A stretch of 64,000 nucleotides of DNA from Spirochaetaceae bacterium (GCA_031278215.1 JAITKV010000029.1:1-64000), one strand, 5' to 3'; positions 8,625 through 18,399 are shown, counted from the first letter of the stretch. Numbers and translations are program-made. The notes: a model not told the origin generated them from the letters alone.

Positions 8625-9260
8625 ATGGACATGTCCACATTCGGCCGGTTTGCCAGAACCTTTCAAGCGGGGGAAATGATCTTTTCCGAGTTTGAACCGG
8701 GAGACACGTTTTACCTAATCCAGTCGGGCCGGGTCGAACTGGTAAAAATTATCGGGGACATTGAAAAAACCCTGGATATTTTACAGCCTTCGGAAATGTT
8801 CGGCGAAATGGCGCTGCTTGAAAACTCCCCCCGGTCCGCCACCGCCATAGCCCTGGACACGGTACGGGTTCTGGAATTTAACCAGCAAAACTTTGAAATC
8901 CTAATGCTGGGGAACCCCCAGATCGCCTTAAAGCTTCTTAAAATGTTTACCAAACGAATCTACGATTCAAAACGGCGGTTTATGATCCTAACTTTGGACG
9001 ACGATCAGGCTAAGATTGCCGACGTTTTTCTTATGCTGGACGAATCGCAGACAAATATTGACAAATCCACGGATCGCAGGGAATTTAAAACCTCCGTGGA
9101 CGACATAGCCCACTGGGCGGGGATGAGCGTTAACCAGGCCAGGGACCTTATCAGCCACTTTGTAACCCAGCGGCGAATGGAGCTTTTTAGTGACAAAATT
9201 GTAGTAAAAAATATCAATGATTTTTCCCGGTTTGTTGCTTCCAAACGGAAAAAATCCTAA
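8625..9260 (+). CDS. Crp/Fnr-family transcriptional regulator
   Basis: A 211-residue protein with an N-terminal cNMP-binding roll (FYLIQSGRVELVKI; LQPSEMFGEMALLENSPRSATAIA, close to the phosphate-binding cassette) and a C-terminal winged helix (TSVDDIAHWAGMSVNQARDLISHF, residues about 155-178). This is the Crp/Fnr layout, so it probably binds DNA in response to a cyclic nucleotide; the RSATA cassette keeps the key arginine. It follows the cNMP/TPR gene after 4 nt. No cysteine cluster of the Fnr type is present, so an oxygen-sensing iron-sulfur role is unlikely. Confidence 0.9.
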   Translation: MDMSTFGRFARTFQAGEMIFSEFEPGDTFYLIQSGRVELVKIIGDIEKTLDILQPSEMFGEMALLENSPRSATAIALDTVRVLEFNQQNFEILMLGNPQIALKLLKMFTKRIYDSKRRFMILTLDDDQAKIADVFLMLDESQTNIDKSTDRREFKTSVDDIAHWAGMSVNQARDLISHFVTQRRMELFSDKIVVKNINDFSRFVASKRKKS

Positions 9261-9286
9261 GGGTCCCCAAGGAAGGGAGGGCAGGT

Positions 9287-9745
9287 TTGATACGGAACTA
9301 TTTTGTCATTGGAATTCTTGCCGGGCTTTCTTTTTTTTCCTGCGATCACAAGAATCCCCGCATGGCGTTTCGGGACGGATACTATACCGCAGAGATGAAG
9401 GACTTCGATTCCTACGGCTGGAAGGAATTTATCTCTATCCAGATCAATAACGGGTACATTGTAACGGTGGAATACAACGCCAGGAATATCAGCGGTTTTG
9501 TTAAATCCTGGGATCCGGATTATATGCGGACCATGAACGCCAGCGACGGGATATATCCCAATAAGTATACCCGAATGTATGCCACCGCATTGTTAAGTCT
9601 TCAAAATGTGGATTTTGTCGAGGCCATAAGCGGGGCAACCACATCCTATTATAGTTTTGTCCGGCTTGCGAAGGCGGCTATTAAACAGGCTAGGGAGGGA
9701 TCAAAACAAGTGGCCCTGGTGGATGTTCCCGCCGAAGAACCATGA
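9287..9745 (+). CDS. FMN-binding-domain lipoprotein
   Basis: A 152-residue protein with a lipoprotein signal (lipid-acceptor Cys at residue 19 after GLSFFS). A single FMN-bind domain follows, with FRDGYYTAEM, and the SGATTSYYSF motif at about residues 117-126 where related proteins hold flavin. The last position of the usual covalent-attachment motif is Tyr here, so flavin may be bound non-covalently. The start is TTG at 9287 with GGGAGGG upstream. Its stop overlaps the start of the hybrid kinase (ATGA), suggesting a coupled envelope redox sensor or reductase partner; that role is inferred. Confidence 0.85.
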   Translation: MIRNYFVIGILAGLSFFSCDHKNPRMAFRDGYYTAEMKDFDSYGWKEFISIQINNGYIVTVEYNARNISGFVKSWDPDYMRTMNASDGIYPNKYTRMYATALLSLQNVDFVEAISGATTSYYSFVRLAKAAIKQAREGSKQVALVDVPAEEP

Positions 9746-12700
9746 AATCCCGATACAAGAAAAATCTTGCCCCCAAGATAATTTTTATTACCGTCCTGGC
9801 AACCTTGATCCTAAATATCGGGCTTGTGGGAGTAATGATCTTTTTTATGAGCTCCCTGTCGGATAATATATTTCTTCGCCTGTTTAGAACCATATCCAAA
9901 GCCGCGTCCCAGAATGTAGAAGCCAACCTGCATACCATGGCAAGCCGGTTCTTTTTACTTAGGGAAAACAACATATTTTTTGACCCCGGTTCCAACCAGG
10001 ATGCCATTCGGGCTTATCTGGACTTTGTCAGTTCCGGCATAGAATTTGTCTGGCTGGGCGTTTACCGGTCTACCGGGATCCTGGAGGTGGGAACGGAATC
10101 CAGCCCCCGGAATATTTTTGGCCGCAAGCTTATCCATATGATCGCGGCCACAGAAAACCTGGCCATCGGCGATACCTCCGTGGGCGCCCAGGGCCTTGAG
10201 ATAGTTATGGGGCTTCCTTTGCACGGCCCTTTGGGGGAAGGGGACGAAAATTCCCCCTACTATCTGGTGGGAAGCTACCGCTACGACACCCTTTCCGATG
10301 TTATTAACAACCTTAACGTGGCCGCCACCGGCAGCGCCTTTATTATTAACGAAGAGGGTAAATTTATCGCCCATAAAATTCTGGGCAGGGTGTACAGTCA
10401 GGATACGGTGGAAAAAGAAATTGCCCTGGACGAAAATTCCAGGAACGAATTCCTTCTTATGCTGGGGGGCCATACAGGGTCTGCAATTATACCGGGGGCC
10501 CAGGGTAAAATGTTTTTAAGTTATTCGCCCATCAGGGGAACCCGCTGGTCCCTGGGGCTCCTGGTTCCCCGGTCGAATTTTATGAGCCCCCTGCAAAATG
10601 CCATAGCCATTAGCATTCTTTTTTCCCTTGTGGCGATTCTTTGTTTTGCCCTGGTTTTTTTTACCACCATGCAAAAGATCCTTAGCAATCCCCTGGCGAT
10701 GATCACCGAACGGGCCTATAAACTTGCCGAGGGCATTTTTGAAAACCGGCTTCCGCCGGACATTACCGGCAGAGAAGACGAAATTGGCCGCCTGGGAAAA
10801 GCTTATCTTATCATGTCCGATTCCATCCAAAGGGTTATAGAAGACATAGCCAAGCTTACCAAGGCCGCGAGGATTGGAAACCTTAATGAGCGGGCGGACC
10901 TTTCTGTTCACCAGGGGGACTACCATCTGATCATCGCCAGCATAAACGCCATGATGGACGTATTCTGCTCGCATTTTAACGTTATGCCCGCCGCGCTGGC
11001 CTTATTTAATGCAGAGGCCGCGCCGCTTTACATTAATAAAAACATGGCGGAAATTCTTTCCCGCCATAAGCTTGGCAGCGACGATCCCCGGCTGCTTTCT
11101 ACGCTTCTTGCCAAACCCGATTGGCAGGCCCTTTTTGATCCCCGGGAAGAACTGGGGGTCTTCCGGGACGAGATTTCCCTTCCCGGGCCGGACGGGATCC
11201 CCTGCAATTATTCGGTCATGCTAAAGCAAATTCTGGATGAGCATTCGGTGATTATGATACTCCAGGATGTTACCCAGCTTACCAGGGCCCGCATAGAAGC
11301 CGAGGCCGCCAGTACGGCAAAGAGTAATTTTCTTGCCAACATGAGCCACGAAATGCGCACCCCCATGAACGCCATCATAGGCATGACAAACCTGGCAAAG
11401 GCATCGCAGCAAATCGAGCGCAAAGATTATTGTCTTGGAAAAATTGAAAATGCCTCTAACCACCTTTTGGGGGTTATTAACGACGTCCTTGATATGTCCA
11501 AGATCGAGGCGAATAAATTTGAACTTTCCTTCCAGGAATTTAACCTGGAAAAGATGCTCCAGCGGGCCGCCAATGTTATCGCTTCCAGGCTTGAAGAAAA
11601 ACACCAGTCCTTTACGGTAAAGCTGGACAAAAAGCTTCCCCTGGCTGTTATAGGGGATGAACAGCGGCTTGCCCAGGTTATTACGAATCTTCTTTCTAAC
11701 GCGGTTAAATTTACCCCCGACGACGGAGCCATTAGCTGTAAAATTAAGCTTGTAAAAACAGAGGGGGACGCCATTTTAATTGAAGTGGAGATAAAGGATA
11801 CGGGGATCGGCATAAGCAAGGAACAGCAGGCCCAGCTCTTTACTTCTTTTCAACAGGCCGATTCAAGCATTTCCCGGCGCTTTGGCGGCACCGGACTGGG
11901 GCTGGCTATTTCAAAACGCATTGTGGAAATAATGAACGGGCGTATCAAGGTAAAATCAAAGATAGGGGCCGGTTCTACCTTTACCTTTACGGTGCAGCTA
12001 AAGAAAGCGCCGGAAGTCCGGACGAGTCTGCTGCCCGGCATAAACCGGAAGAACCTTCGGATCCTGACGGTGGACGACGACCGGGACGTGCTGGAAAACT
12101 TTAAGGATATGATGGAGCGGTTCCGGATATCCTGTGATACCGCCGCCAGCGGGCAGGAAGCCCTGGAACTTATTAAAAACTCAGGACCCTATAATATTTA
12201 CTTTTTAGACTGGCGGATGGCGGGCATAGACGGCATAGAACTGGCCCGCCGGATAAAAAAAATAACCACCAACAGCCCCTCTATAATTATTATGATCTCC
12301 GCCATGGAACTAAGCAATATTGAAGAAGAGGCCCGGTCTGCGGGGGTTAATAAATTCCTTTCCAAGCCGCTTTTTTCTTCCACCATCATGGACCTGATAA
12401 GCGAATCCATCGATTCGGAGGAGCCAAAGGCCGAAGAAACCGCATATTCGGAGTCGGGGAATTTTGCGGGCCATACCCTGCTTTTGGCGGAGGACGTAGA
12501 AATTAACCGGGAAATTGTTACCGCCCTGCTGGAGCCCACCGGCCTTGCCATTCGATCCGCAGAAAACGGCAGGGAAGCCCTGCGCCTATTTAGCGAAGAC
12601 CCCGGCGCCTATGACATGATTTTTATGGATGTCCACATGCCGGAAATGGACGGCTATGAAGCTACCCGGCGCATCAGGGCCCTGGATATACCCAGGGCAA

Positions 12701-12852
12701 AAACCGTTCCCATTGTGGCCTTAACCGCCAACGTATTCCGCCAGGATATTGAACAATGCCTGGCTTCGGGGATGAATGATCATATCGGTAAGCCCCTGGA
12801 CTTTAACGAGGTCCTGGAAAAGCTAAAAAAATATTTAAAAACCAGGCGCTAA
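9742..12852 (+). CDS. Hybrid sensor histidine kinase with two receiver domains
   Basis: A 1036-residue inner-membrane kinase. Domains in order: membrane segment 1 (about 13-36), a large extracytoplasmic sensor region like dCache (about 38-285), membrane segment 2 (287-309), HAMP (about 310-365), a PAS-like region (about 405-510), HisKA with phospho-acceptor His536 in MSHEMRTPMN, an HATPase domain (NLLSNAVKF, DTGIGIS, GTGLGLAIS), receiver 1 with Asp823 and receiver 2 with Asp963 in MIFMDVHMPEMDG. There is no HPt domain, so a separate phosphotransfer partner is expected. Its start overlaps the FMN-binding lipoprotein gene. Confidence 0.93.
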   Translation: MKSRYKKNLAPKIIFITVLATLILNIGLVGVMIFFMSSLSDNIFLRLFRTISKAASQNVEANLHTMASRFFLLRENNIFFDPGSNQDAIRAYLDFVSSGIEFVWLGVYRSTGILEVGTESSPRNIFGRKLIHMIAATENLAIGDTSVGAQGLEIVMGLPLHGPLGEGDENSPYYLVGSYRYDTLSDVINNLNVAATGSAFIINEEGKFIAHKILGRVYSQDTVEKEIALDENSRNEFLLMLGGHTGSAIIPGAQGKMFLSYSPIRGTRWSLGLLVPRSNFMSPLQNAIAISILFSLVAILCFALVFFTTMQKILSNPLAMITERAYKLAEGIFENRLPPDITGREDEIGRLGKAYLIMSDSIQRVIEDIAKLTKAARIGNLNERADLSVHQGDYHLIIASINAMMDVFCSHFNVMPAALALFNAEAAPLYINKNMAEILSRHKLGSDDPRLLSTLLAKPDWQALFDPREELGVFRDEISLPGPDGIPCNYSVMLKQILDEHSVIMILQDVTQLTRARIEAEAASTAKSNFLANMSHEMRTPMNAIIGMTNLAKASQQIERKDYCLGKIENASNHLLGVINDVLDMSKIEANKFELSFQEFNLEKMLQRAANVIASRLEEKHQSFTVKLDKKLPLAVIGDEQRLAQVITNLLSNAVKFTPDDGAISCKIKLVKTEGDAILIEVEIKDTGIGISKEQQAQLFTSFQQADSSISRRFGGTGLGLAISKRIVEIMNGRIKVKSKIGAGSTFTFTVQLKKAPEVRTSLLPGINRKNLRILTVDDDRDVLENFKDMMERFRISCDTAASGQEALELIKNSGPYNIYFLDWRMAGIDGIELARRIKKITTNSPSIIIMISAMELSNIEEEARSAGVNKFLSKPLFSSTIMDLISESIDSEEPKAEETAYSESGNFAGHTLLLAEDVEINREIVTALLEPTGLAIRSAENGREALRLFSEDPGAYDMIFMDVHMPEMDGYEATRRIRALDIPRAKTVPIVALTANVFRQDIEQCLASGMNDHIGKPLDFNEVLEKLKKYLKTRR

Positions 12853-12856
12853 TTCC

Positions 12857-12898
12857 CCGGGAATGTCCAGGAAGTTTGTTATGCCCCGGACATCCCCC
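12857..12898. terminator. Possible terminator between convergent genes
   Basis: GGGAATGTCC at about 12858-12867 can pair with GGACATCCC near 12889-12897, just after the kinase stop. The loop is long and there is no strong T-run, so this is a weak call. The remaining sequence up to 13030 shows nothing else clear. Confidence 0.35.
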
Positions 12899-13030
12899 GC
12901 ATTTGCCCCGTTTTATAGAACCGCGGTTTCAAGGAAACCTTCGCAAATGCTATACTAAGAAAACTGCCCGAATAAGGTTTTCAAACTTTTCGAACGGCCC
13001 CCAAAACGCTTCCTGCCGGAAAGTCCAAAT

Positions 13031-14986
13031 CTACGGAGTATGGGGGCCCTTAACAAGATCATTAAATTCCCTTTCGTCCAGGGTTTCTTTTTCCAGCAGC
13101 AAGGCCGTTACCCGGTTTAGCAGGTCCGTCTTTTCGGCCAGCAGGCGCCGGGTTTTTTCGTACCGTCCTTCGATAATCCGGGCCACCTCTTCGTCAATAT
13201 ACTGCTGGGTGCTTTCCGCATATTCCCGCTGAAACACCGGCTCCTGGCGTTCGGTTCCGGCGGCGGCCGCGCCCCGGGAGGTAAGGGCCACATTGCGGAA
13301 GCGCTCGCTCATGCCGTAATCGGTGATCATCTTCCGGGCTATGTCGGTGGCCTTGGTTAGGTCGCTGGCGGCGCCGGTAGAATATTCCCCGGAGATCATT
13401 TCCTCGGCGATCCGCCCCCCCAGGAGTATATCTATCTTTCCCAGCAGATCCGACCGGGTAACGGTATACCGGTCCTCCACCGGCATCTGCAGGGTATAAC
13501 CCAGGGCAAAGCCCCGGGGGATAATTGAAATTTTTTGAACCGGATCGGCGTTGGGGGTAAAGGCTGCCACCAGGGCGTGTCCGGCTTCGTGGTATGCGGT
13601 AAGTTTTCTTTCTTCGTTTTTAAGAACCCTGGTTTTTTTCTGCAGCCCGGCGACGGTCTTTTCGATGGCCTCGTTAAAGTCCCGCTGCTCCACCAGCTTT
13701 CTGCCTCCCCGGACCGCCAGCAGGGCCGCTTCGTTGACAATGTTGGCCAGGTCGGCGCCGGAAAAACCGGAGGTTATCCGGGCAATGCCCACCAGTTCTA
13801 CCTCCGGGGATAGTTTAACCCCCCGGGAATGGATTTTAAGTATTTCCTCCCGGCCCCTTAAATCGGGCCGATCCACCAGAACCTGACGGTCAAAGCGGCC
13901 GGGCCGGAGCAGGGCCGGATCCAGCACATCCGGGCGGTTTGTCGCGGCCAGTATAATTAGGCCCGAAGTTCCGTCAAAGCCGTCCATTTCTACCAGAAGC
14001 TGGTTCAGGGTTTGTTCCCGCTCGTCGTTGCTGCCGGCGATATTGTTGATCCGGCTTTTGCCTATGGCGTCCAGTTCGTCGATAAATATGATGCAGGGGG
14101 CCTTGGTACGGGCTTGTTTAAAAAGATCCCGCACCCGGGCGGCGCCCACGCCGACAAACATTTCTACAAAATCAGCCCCGCTCATCCGGAAAAAAGCCAC
14201 CCTCGCCTCCCCCGCCACCGCCCGGGCCAAGAGGGTTTTCCCCGTTCCCGGGGGGCCTATAAGCAGCACCCCCTTGGGGATTTTTCCGCCTATCTCGGTA
14301 TACTTCGCGGGGCTTTTAAGAAAATCCACCACCTCCATTAATTCTTCCTTGGCTTCGTCAACCCCCGCCACATCCTTAAAGCGGGTAAGGATGTCCCCCT
14401 CGGCAACAATTACCGCCTTGTTTTGTCCCACAGAAAGTACATTACCCCCCAGGCCGGAACGTTTCATAAAAAAACGCCAGACGATAATAAGAAACACAAT
14501 GGGAAGCACCCAGCTAAGAATAAGGTTAAGGATCGCCTCGCCTTGCTGTGATACGGCATAGTAGGAGATCTTCTTTTCGTCCATAAGCTTAATTAGATCC
14601 GGATCGTTTATGGGAATGGTCCTGTAAACTTTTTCCTCCTCGCCGGCAGAACGGGGGGATAGGGCAAATTGAAAGGGAAGCGTATTTTGGGCCGGCGGGG
14701 CCTTTTTTTCGTCCACATACCCGATAAAGGCCGATTCGCTTAGTTCCACGCGCTTAATTTCGCCGGAAGAAATCTTGTTTTTGAATTCGGAAAAATCTAT
14801 AACCGTAGAAGATTTGCCCGTCAAAAAGTAATTGACGGCGCTCATCAGCGCCAGAAAAAGAAGCAAATAAACGATCGTAAATTTCCAGCCCCCAAAACGC
14901 CGGGGTGTTTGGGGTTTTCTTCCAAAGGGAGAAACAGGATCTTGACCGGATCCGTTTTCTGGAGATCCCGCGGGGCCGTCGCTCAT
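13031..14986 (-). CDS. ftsH: ATP-dependent zinc metalloprotease FtsH
   Basis: A 651-residue membrane-bound AAA protease that degrades misassembled membrane and regulatory proteins. Two membrane segments bracket a periplasmic domain (about residues 32-165). The AAA module has [16 protein letters not shown] and the second region of homology [19 protein letters not shown]. The zinc protease motif is HEAGH. I place the start at ATG 14986 because AAGGAG lies 9 nt upstream; an in-frame extension to 15019 lacks a site. The gene stands alone; a structured element lies upstream. Confidence 0.97.
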   Translation of the reverse strand: MSDGPAGSPENGSGQDPVSPFGRKPQTPRRFGGWKFTIVYLLLFLALMSAVNYFLTGKSSTVIDFSEFKNKISSGEIKRVELSESAFIGYVDEKKAPPAQNTLPFQFALSPRSAGEEEKVYRTIPINDPDLIKLMDEKKISYYAVSQQGEAILNLILSWVLPIVFLIIVWRFFMKRSGLGGNVLSVGQNKAVIVAEGDILTRFKDVAGVDEAKEELMEVVDFLKSPAKYTEIGGKIPKGVLLIGPPGTGKTLLARAVAGEARVAFFRMSGADFVEMFVGVGAARVRDLFKQARTKAPCIIFIDELDAIGKSRINNIAGSNDEREQTLNQLLVEMDGFDGTSGLIILAATNRPDVLDPALLRPGRFDRQVLVDRPDLRGREEILKIHSRGVKLSPEVELVGIARITSGFSGADLANIVNEAALLAVRGGRKLVEQRDFNEAIEKTVAGLQKKTRVLKNEERKLTAYHEAGHALVAAFTPNADPVQKISIIPRGFALGYTLQMPVEDRYTVTRSDLLGKIDILLGGRIAEEMISGEYSTGAASDLTKATDIARKMITDYGMSERFRNVALTSRGAAAAGTERQEPVFQREYAESTQQYIDEEVARIIEGRYEKTRRLLAEKTDLLNRVTALLLEKETLDEREFNDLVKGPHTP

Positions 14987-15317
14987 TAGAACACTCCTTG
15001 CCGTATACAGTTTACCCATGGGTAAGAAACTATCTAGTGTCTGTCCACAACGCCGGTTACTGTACGAAACTTCGTTTCGTCATGGACAGACCGCGGACTT
15101 TAGTCCGATGTATTTTCTGAGCCTTTAGGCTGCAAAAATACGATTTTTAAGAAGTTGCGGACCTGCGGTCCGAGTCCATAATGTGTCTACATTATGGACA
15201 AACACTATCTAAAAACCGGGGTTTTAGATGCTTCCATATATATGATAATACAAAGAGAAAAAGAAAACTAGCCGTAAACAGCTAGCCGTAAACAGCTAGC
15301 CGGTTACGGCTAGCCGT
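14987..15317. repeat. Intergenic cluster of stem-loops upstream of ftsH
   Basis: Nested or serial dyads fill this gap: 15039-15047 with 15083-15091 enclosing ACGAAA...TTTCGT (15064-15080); CGGAC...GTCCG at 15094-15107; AGCC...GGCT at 15120-15131; AAAAAT...ATTTTT at 15135-15149; CGGAC...GTCCG at 15159-15173; a 10-bp stem at 15175-15198; CTAAAA...TTTTAG near 15210-15228. The outer ends AGTGTCTGTCCA (15036-15047) and TGGACAAACACT (15195-15206) are inverted to each other, as in a small non-autonomous mobile repeat. No gene is seen. Confidence 0.6.
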
Positions 15318-15322
15318 TTACG
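15287..15322 (-). terminator. Rho-independent terminator of mscS
   Basis: On the minus strand, CGTAAAC-c-GCTAGCCG and its complement form a 15-bp stem with one mismatch and a 4-nt loop. The stem starts within the mscS stop codon and is followed by a second GCTAGC repeat and a T-rich tail (15250-15270). The AGCTAGCCGTAA unit is repeated in tandem beside it. Confidence 0.7.
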
Positions 15323-16148
15323 CGCCCTTGTCCGCAAGGACAATGTCGATTCTTTTGTAGGGTATTTCAATTCCTTCCGCTTGAAAGCGCTTTTTAATAT
15401 CAATAATAATCGAATTTTTAAGGTTCCAGAAATTGTCTTTTTCAAACCACAGGTTAAACAGAAGATTAATCCCCGAATCGCCAAAGCTGTCAATGCCAAA
15501 AAACGGGGCGGGGTTTTCCAGACAGTAGGGGTTTTCCGCGGCCAGTTCAAAAAGAACATCCCGTACCCGTTCCGGATCTTCCTTGTAGGCCACGGAAAAG
15601 CTTAGGTCCAGCCGCCTAATGGGAAAGCGGGTAATGGTAATAAGGGTGCTTTTACTGATAGCTTCGTTAGGAATTCGGACAAAGAGATTGTCAAAGGTTC
15701 GCAGCTTAACCGACAGAAGATCCACCGACAGTACTATCCCGGTAATGTTGTCTACCTTAATGGCGTCTCCCACCGTAAAGGGTTTTTCCGAAAGCAAAAA
15801 GAAGCCGGAAATAAAACTGGAAACGGTGGTTTGGGCCGCAAAGCCGATTACCACGCTGGCAATACCCGCGGCCCCCAGGATCGCGGTGGTATTAATGCCC
15901 ATCTGGCGGAACACAAAGAACAGGGCCAATACAAAACCCGCATACCGGATTCCTTTTTTTATCATAAAGTTCCGCTGATCGCTTATCTTTCCCTTAAGGA
16001 ACTTACAAAGAAAGAATTGGATCAGCTTAAAGGTTATTAGGATCGCGCATACCACCAGGACTATGGCCGCAAGCTTTAGGGTTATATCCATGGGGTTTGT
16101 ATCCGCCACAAATTGTTTAAGTTCGCCGATGATTGCCTCCACGTTCAT
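15318..16148 (-). CDS. Small-conductance mechanosensitive channel (MscS family)
   Basis: A 276-residue MscS-type channel. Membrane segments lie near residues 20-45 and 60-85. The pore-lining third helix is AAGIASVVIGFAAQTTVSSF, followed by SGFFLLSEKPFTVGDAIKV, the signature start of the beta domain. It probably relieves osmotic pressure by passing solutes when membrane tension rises. The start at ATG 16148 is chosen because of GAGG upstream and the conserved N-terminal helix; it lies 1 nt past the end of the upstream gene. A strong hairpin overlaps the stop. Confidence 0.92.
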   Translation of the reverse strand: MNVEAIIGELKQFVADTNPMDITLKLAAIVLVVCAILITFKLIQFFLCKFLKGKISDQRNFMIKKGIRYAGFVLALFFVFRQMGINTTAILGAAGIASVVIGFAAQTTVSSFISGFFLLSEKPFTVGDAIKVDNITGIVLSVDLLSVKLRTFDNLFVRIPNEAISKSTLITITRFPIRRLDLSFSVAYKEDPERVRDVLFELAAENPYCLENPAPFFGIDSFGDSGINLLFNLWFEKDNFWNLKNSIIIDIKKRFQAEGIEIPYKRIDIVLADKGA

Positions 16149-16149
16149 T

Positions 16150-16953
16150 TTAGTGCCTCGTAATATCTTTAATAATCCGCGTTCCGTGGTAGATAAGCAT
16201 TTCTCCCACGCCGTTTTTGCTCCCCGGAACAAGAAGCCCCGTATGGTCCGGCGACGCAAAGTTCATGCGGAATTCCCCGCTGCCAAAGATATCAAATACC
16301 GGGGTGTCGGTTACCAGTTCCCCGTGGTTTTCGTAAATAGAAAATTGGTCCGCCAAAAGAGGAAGCCTGTCCAGGCTTACCGTAGTTTTGGCCCTGTTCC
16401 TTAGCAGCGCCCGGCAGCGGAGGGTCTGCCGGGGATTTTCCGGCGCATCCTCCACAGGGCCGTCCAGGGGCCTGTCCGGATTTAGAGAAAGGCACAGCAG
16501 TCCTTCCATGGCGGTGTCCCCGTACCAGGTTTCGTTTACCACAAAGGGCTTAAAGGTAAAAACAGGTTCCCCGGCCTGGCGGTCCTTTACCGTGCTAAGC
16601 CGCAGTAAAAAGGGCAGCTCAAGATCAAGGGCCAGTTCCGTTTCGGGCGAAAGCCGCAGACCCCAAGAAAAGGTAAGCAAAAAAGGCTTTACCGGCAGCA
16701 GGGGCCGCAGGGCCGCCGAAGGGTCTTCGGGGCCGCTTGAAAAAAGAACGGTTCCCCGGGAGCAGGATTCCGCTTCTTCCGGCCCCGTACATTCACCGGT
16801 ACGGTCCCGCCAATACCGGTCTTTGCACAGTCCATGCCAGTGGTTTTTTTTACGGCATACAAGAACTTCCGCCCCCAAAAGAAACCACCGGTACCATATA
16901 CCATCCCGGAGCGTCAAAGGATCCCACCATTTTCGGGACACAGGGTTTTCCAT
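16150..16953 (-). CDS. Uncharacterised protein next to mscS (DUF432-like?)
   Basis: A 267-residue protein without signal peptide or membrane segments, rich in Trp near the N-terminus (KWWDPLTL, GIWYRWFLLGAEVLVCRKK). The C-terminal half contains GEFRMNFASPDHTGLLVPGSK and GEMLIYHGTRII. The gene abuts the mechanosensitive channel with only 1 nt between stop and start, so the two are cotranscribed. Length and context recall DUF432 proteins, which I recall occurring beside MscS-type channels, but I cannot confirm the family. A cytoplasmic partner or regulator of the channel is a guess. Confidence 0.6.
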   Translation of the reverse strand: MENPVSRKWWDPLTLRDGIWYRWFLLGAEVLVCRKKNHWHGLCKDRYWRDRTGECTGPEEAESCSRGTVLFSSGPEDPSAALRPLLPVKPFLLTFSWGLRLSPETELALDLELPFLLRLSTVKDRQAGEPVFTFKPFVVNETWYGDTAMEGLLCLSLNPDRPLDGPVEDAPENPRQTLRCRALLRNRAKTTVSLDRLPLLADQFSIYENHGELVTDTPVFDIFGSGEFRMNFASPDHTGLLVPGSKNGVGEMLIYHGTRIIKDITRH

Positions 16954-17064
16954 CGTTATGCACCTATATATGACTATAGCTAAAACTGCAAAAAATTTCC
17001 ACGGGGAAGGCGGCGGTTTTGTAAAGCCCCTGGGGAAGCGCCGGTTGGCGTAATCAGCGTTTCC

Positions 17065-18399
17065 CTAACGCCCCCGCTGCATCATCTGCTGCAGGGCCGC
17101 GGGGTTTTTCATCTTGGCCATCTTTTTCATCATGGCGCGCATTTTTTCAAATTTCTTAATAAGCCGGCCCACTTCGGCCACGGAGGCGCCGGAACCCCTG
17201 GCGATCCGGCTGCGCCGGGAAGGGCCGACGATAAGATAATTGGATCTTTCTTTGCCGGTCATCGAAGAAAGAATCGCCTCCTGGTGTTTCAGGTCTTCTT
17301 TTTCTACGTCCTCTTCGCTAAGCTGCCCCGCCATGCCGGGAATCATTTCCAGCATTTTCTGAATGGAACCCATTTTTTTTACCATCCTAAGCTGGTTAAG
17401 CCAGTCGTCCAAGGTAAAGTTTTCTTTCTCCATTTTTTTTTGGAGTTTTACCGCTTCTTCCTGATCGATCAATCCTTGGACTTTTTCCACCATCCCGACC
17501 ACGTCGCCCATGCCCAGGATCCGTCCGGCAATGCGGTCCGGGTGGAAGCGTTCAAAGTCTTCGGGCTTTTCGCCGGTTCCAATAAATTTAAGGGCCTTGC
17601 CGGTAACCGTTTTAAGGGACAGGGCCGCCCCGCCCCGGGTGTCGGAGTCGAACTTTGTAAGCACCACCCCCGTAAGGCCGATTTGTTCGTCAAAGGCCTT
17701 GGCTATGTCCACCGCGGATTGGCCGGTCATGGAATCGGCCACAAGAAGAAGTTCGTCGGGTTTGGAAGCATCTTTTATCCGCCCCAGTTCTTTCATCATG
17801 GGCTCGTCGATCTGCAGCCGCCCGGCGGTGTCGATGATAAGCGTATTGTACAGTTCCTTACGGGCCAGCCTTAGGGCCCCCCGGTAGACTTCTACCGGAT
17901 CCCGGGCCCCCGCTTCTTTGTAAACGGGAACGTCTATCTGTCCACCCAGGATCGAAAGCTGTTCCATGGCCGCAGGACGAACCAGATCGCACGCCGCTAA
18001 AAGGGGCCTGCGGCCTTCTTTTTTTAGCCGCAGGGCCAGCTTGGCGGAACTGGTGGTTTTTCCCGACCCTTGAAGACCCAGCATAAGCACGGTAGAAATC
18101 GTGTCCGGCCCCTTAAGCGCAAGATCCTCGCCGGCGCCGCCTAAAAATGCAACAAGCCGGTCGTGGACAATCTTAACAAACTGCTGGCCCGGATCCACGG
18201 ATCGCAGCACCTTCCCGCCCTTAGCTTCTTCTATGGTGGAATTAACAAAACGGCGGACCACCCGCAGGTTAACATCTGCTTCCAGCAGGGCCATTTTAAT
18301 GGCCTCCACTGCGCTGTCTATGTTTTTTTCGGTGATGGTGGATTTTCCGGCGATGAACCGGAAGGCGTCCGCCATTTTTTGGCTTAGTTTATCCAGCAT
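17065..18399 (-). CDS. ffh: Signal recognition particle protein Ffh
   Basis: A 444-residue SRP54 GTPase that binds 4.5S RNA and signal sequences and delivers ribosomes to FtsY. The N domain (1-90) is followed by a G domain with GLQGSGKTTSSAKLA, DTAGRLQ, TKFDSDTRGGAAL and GTGEKPEDFE. The Met-rich M domain runs from about 300 (MLEMIPGMAGQ, RGSGASVAEVGRLIKKFEKMRAMMKKM). It ends QMMQRGR. ATG 18399 follows AAGGT. Length is typical. It is followed, in the same direction, by nothing closely linked; gpsA lies upstream after 39 nt and may share its transcript. Confidence 0.97.
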   Translation of the reverse strand: MLDKLSQKMADAFRFIAGKSTITEKNIDSAVEAIKMALLEADVNLRVVRRFVNSTIEEAKGGKVLRSVDPGQQFVKIVHDRLVAFLGGAGEDLALKGPDTISTVLMLGLQGSGKTTSSAKLALRLKKEGRRPLLAACDLVRPAAMEQLSILGGQIDVPVYKEAGARDPVEVYRGALRLARKELYNTLIIDTAGRLQIDEPMMKELGRIKDASKPDELLLVADSMTGQSAVDIAKAFDEQIGLTGVVLTKFDSDTRGGAALSLKTVTGKALKFIGTGEKPEDFERFHPDRIAGRILGMGDVVGMVEKVQGLIDQEEAVKLQKKMEKENFTLDDWLNQLRMVKKMGSIQKMLEMIPGMAGQLSEEDVEKEDLKHQEAILSSMTGKERSNYLIVGPSRRSRIARGSGASVAEVGRLIKKFEKMRAMMKKMAKMKNPAALQQMMQRGR

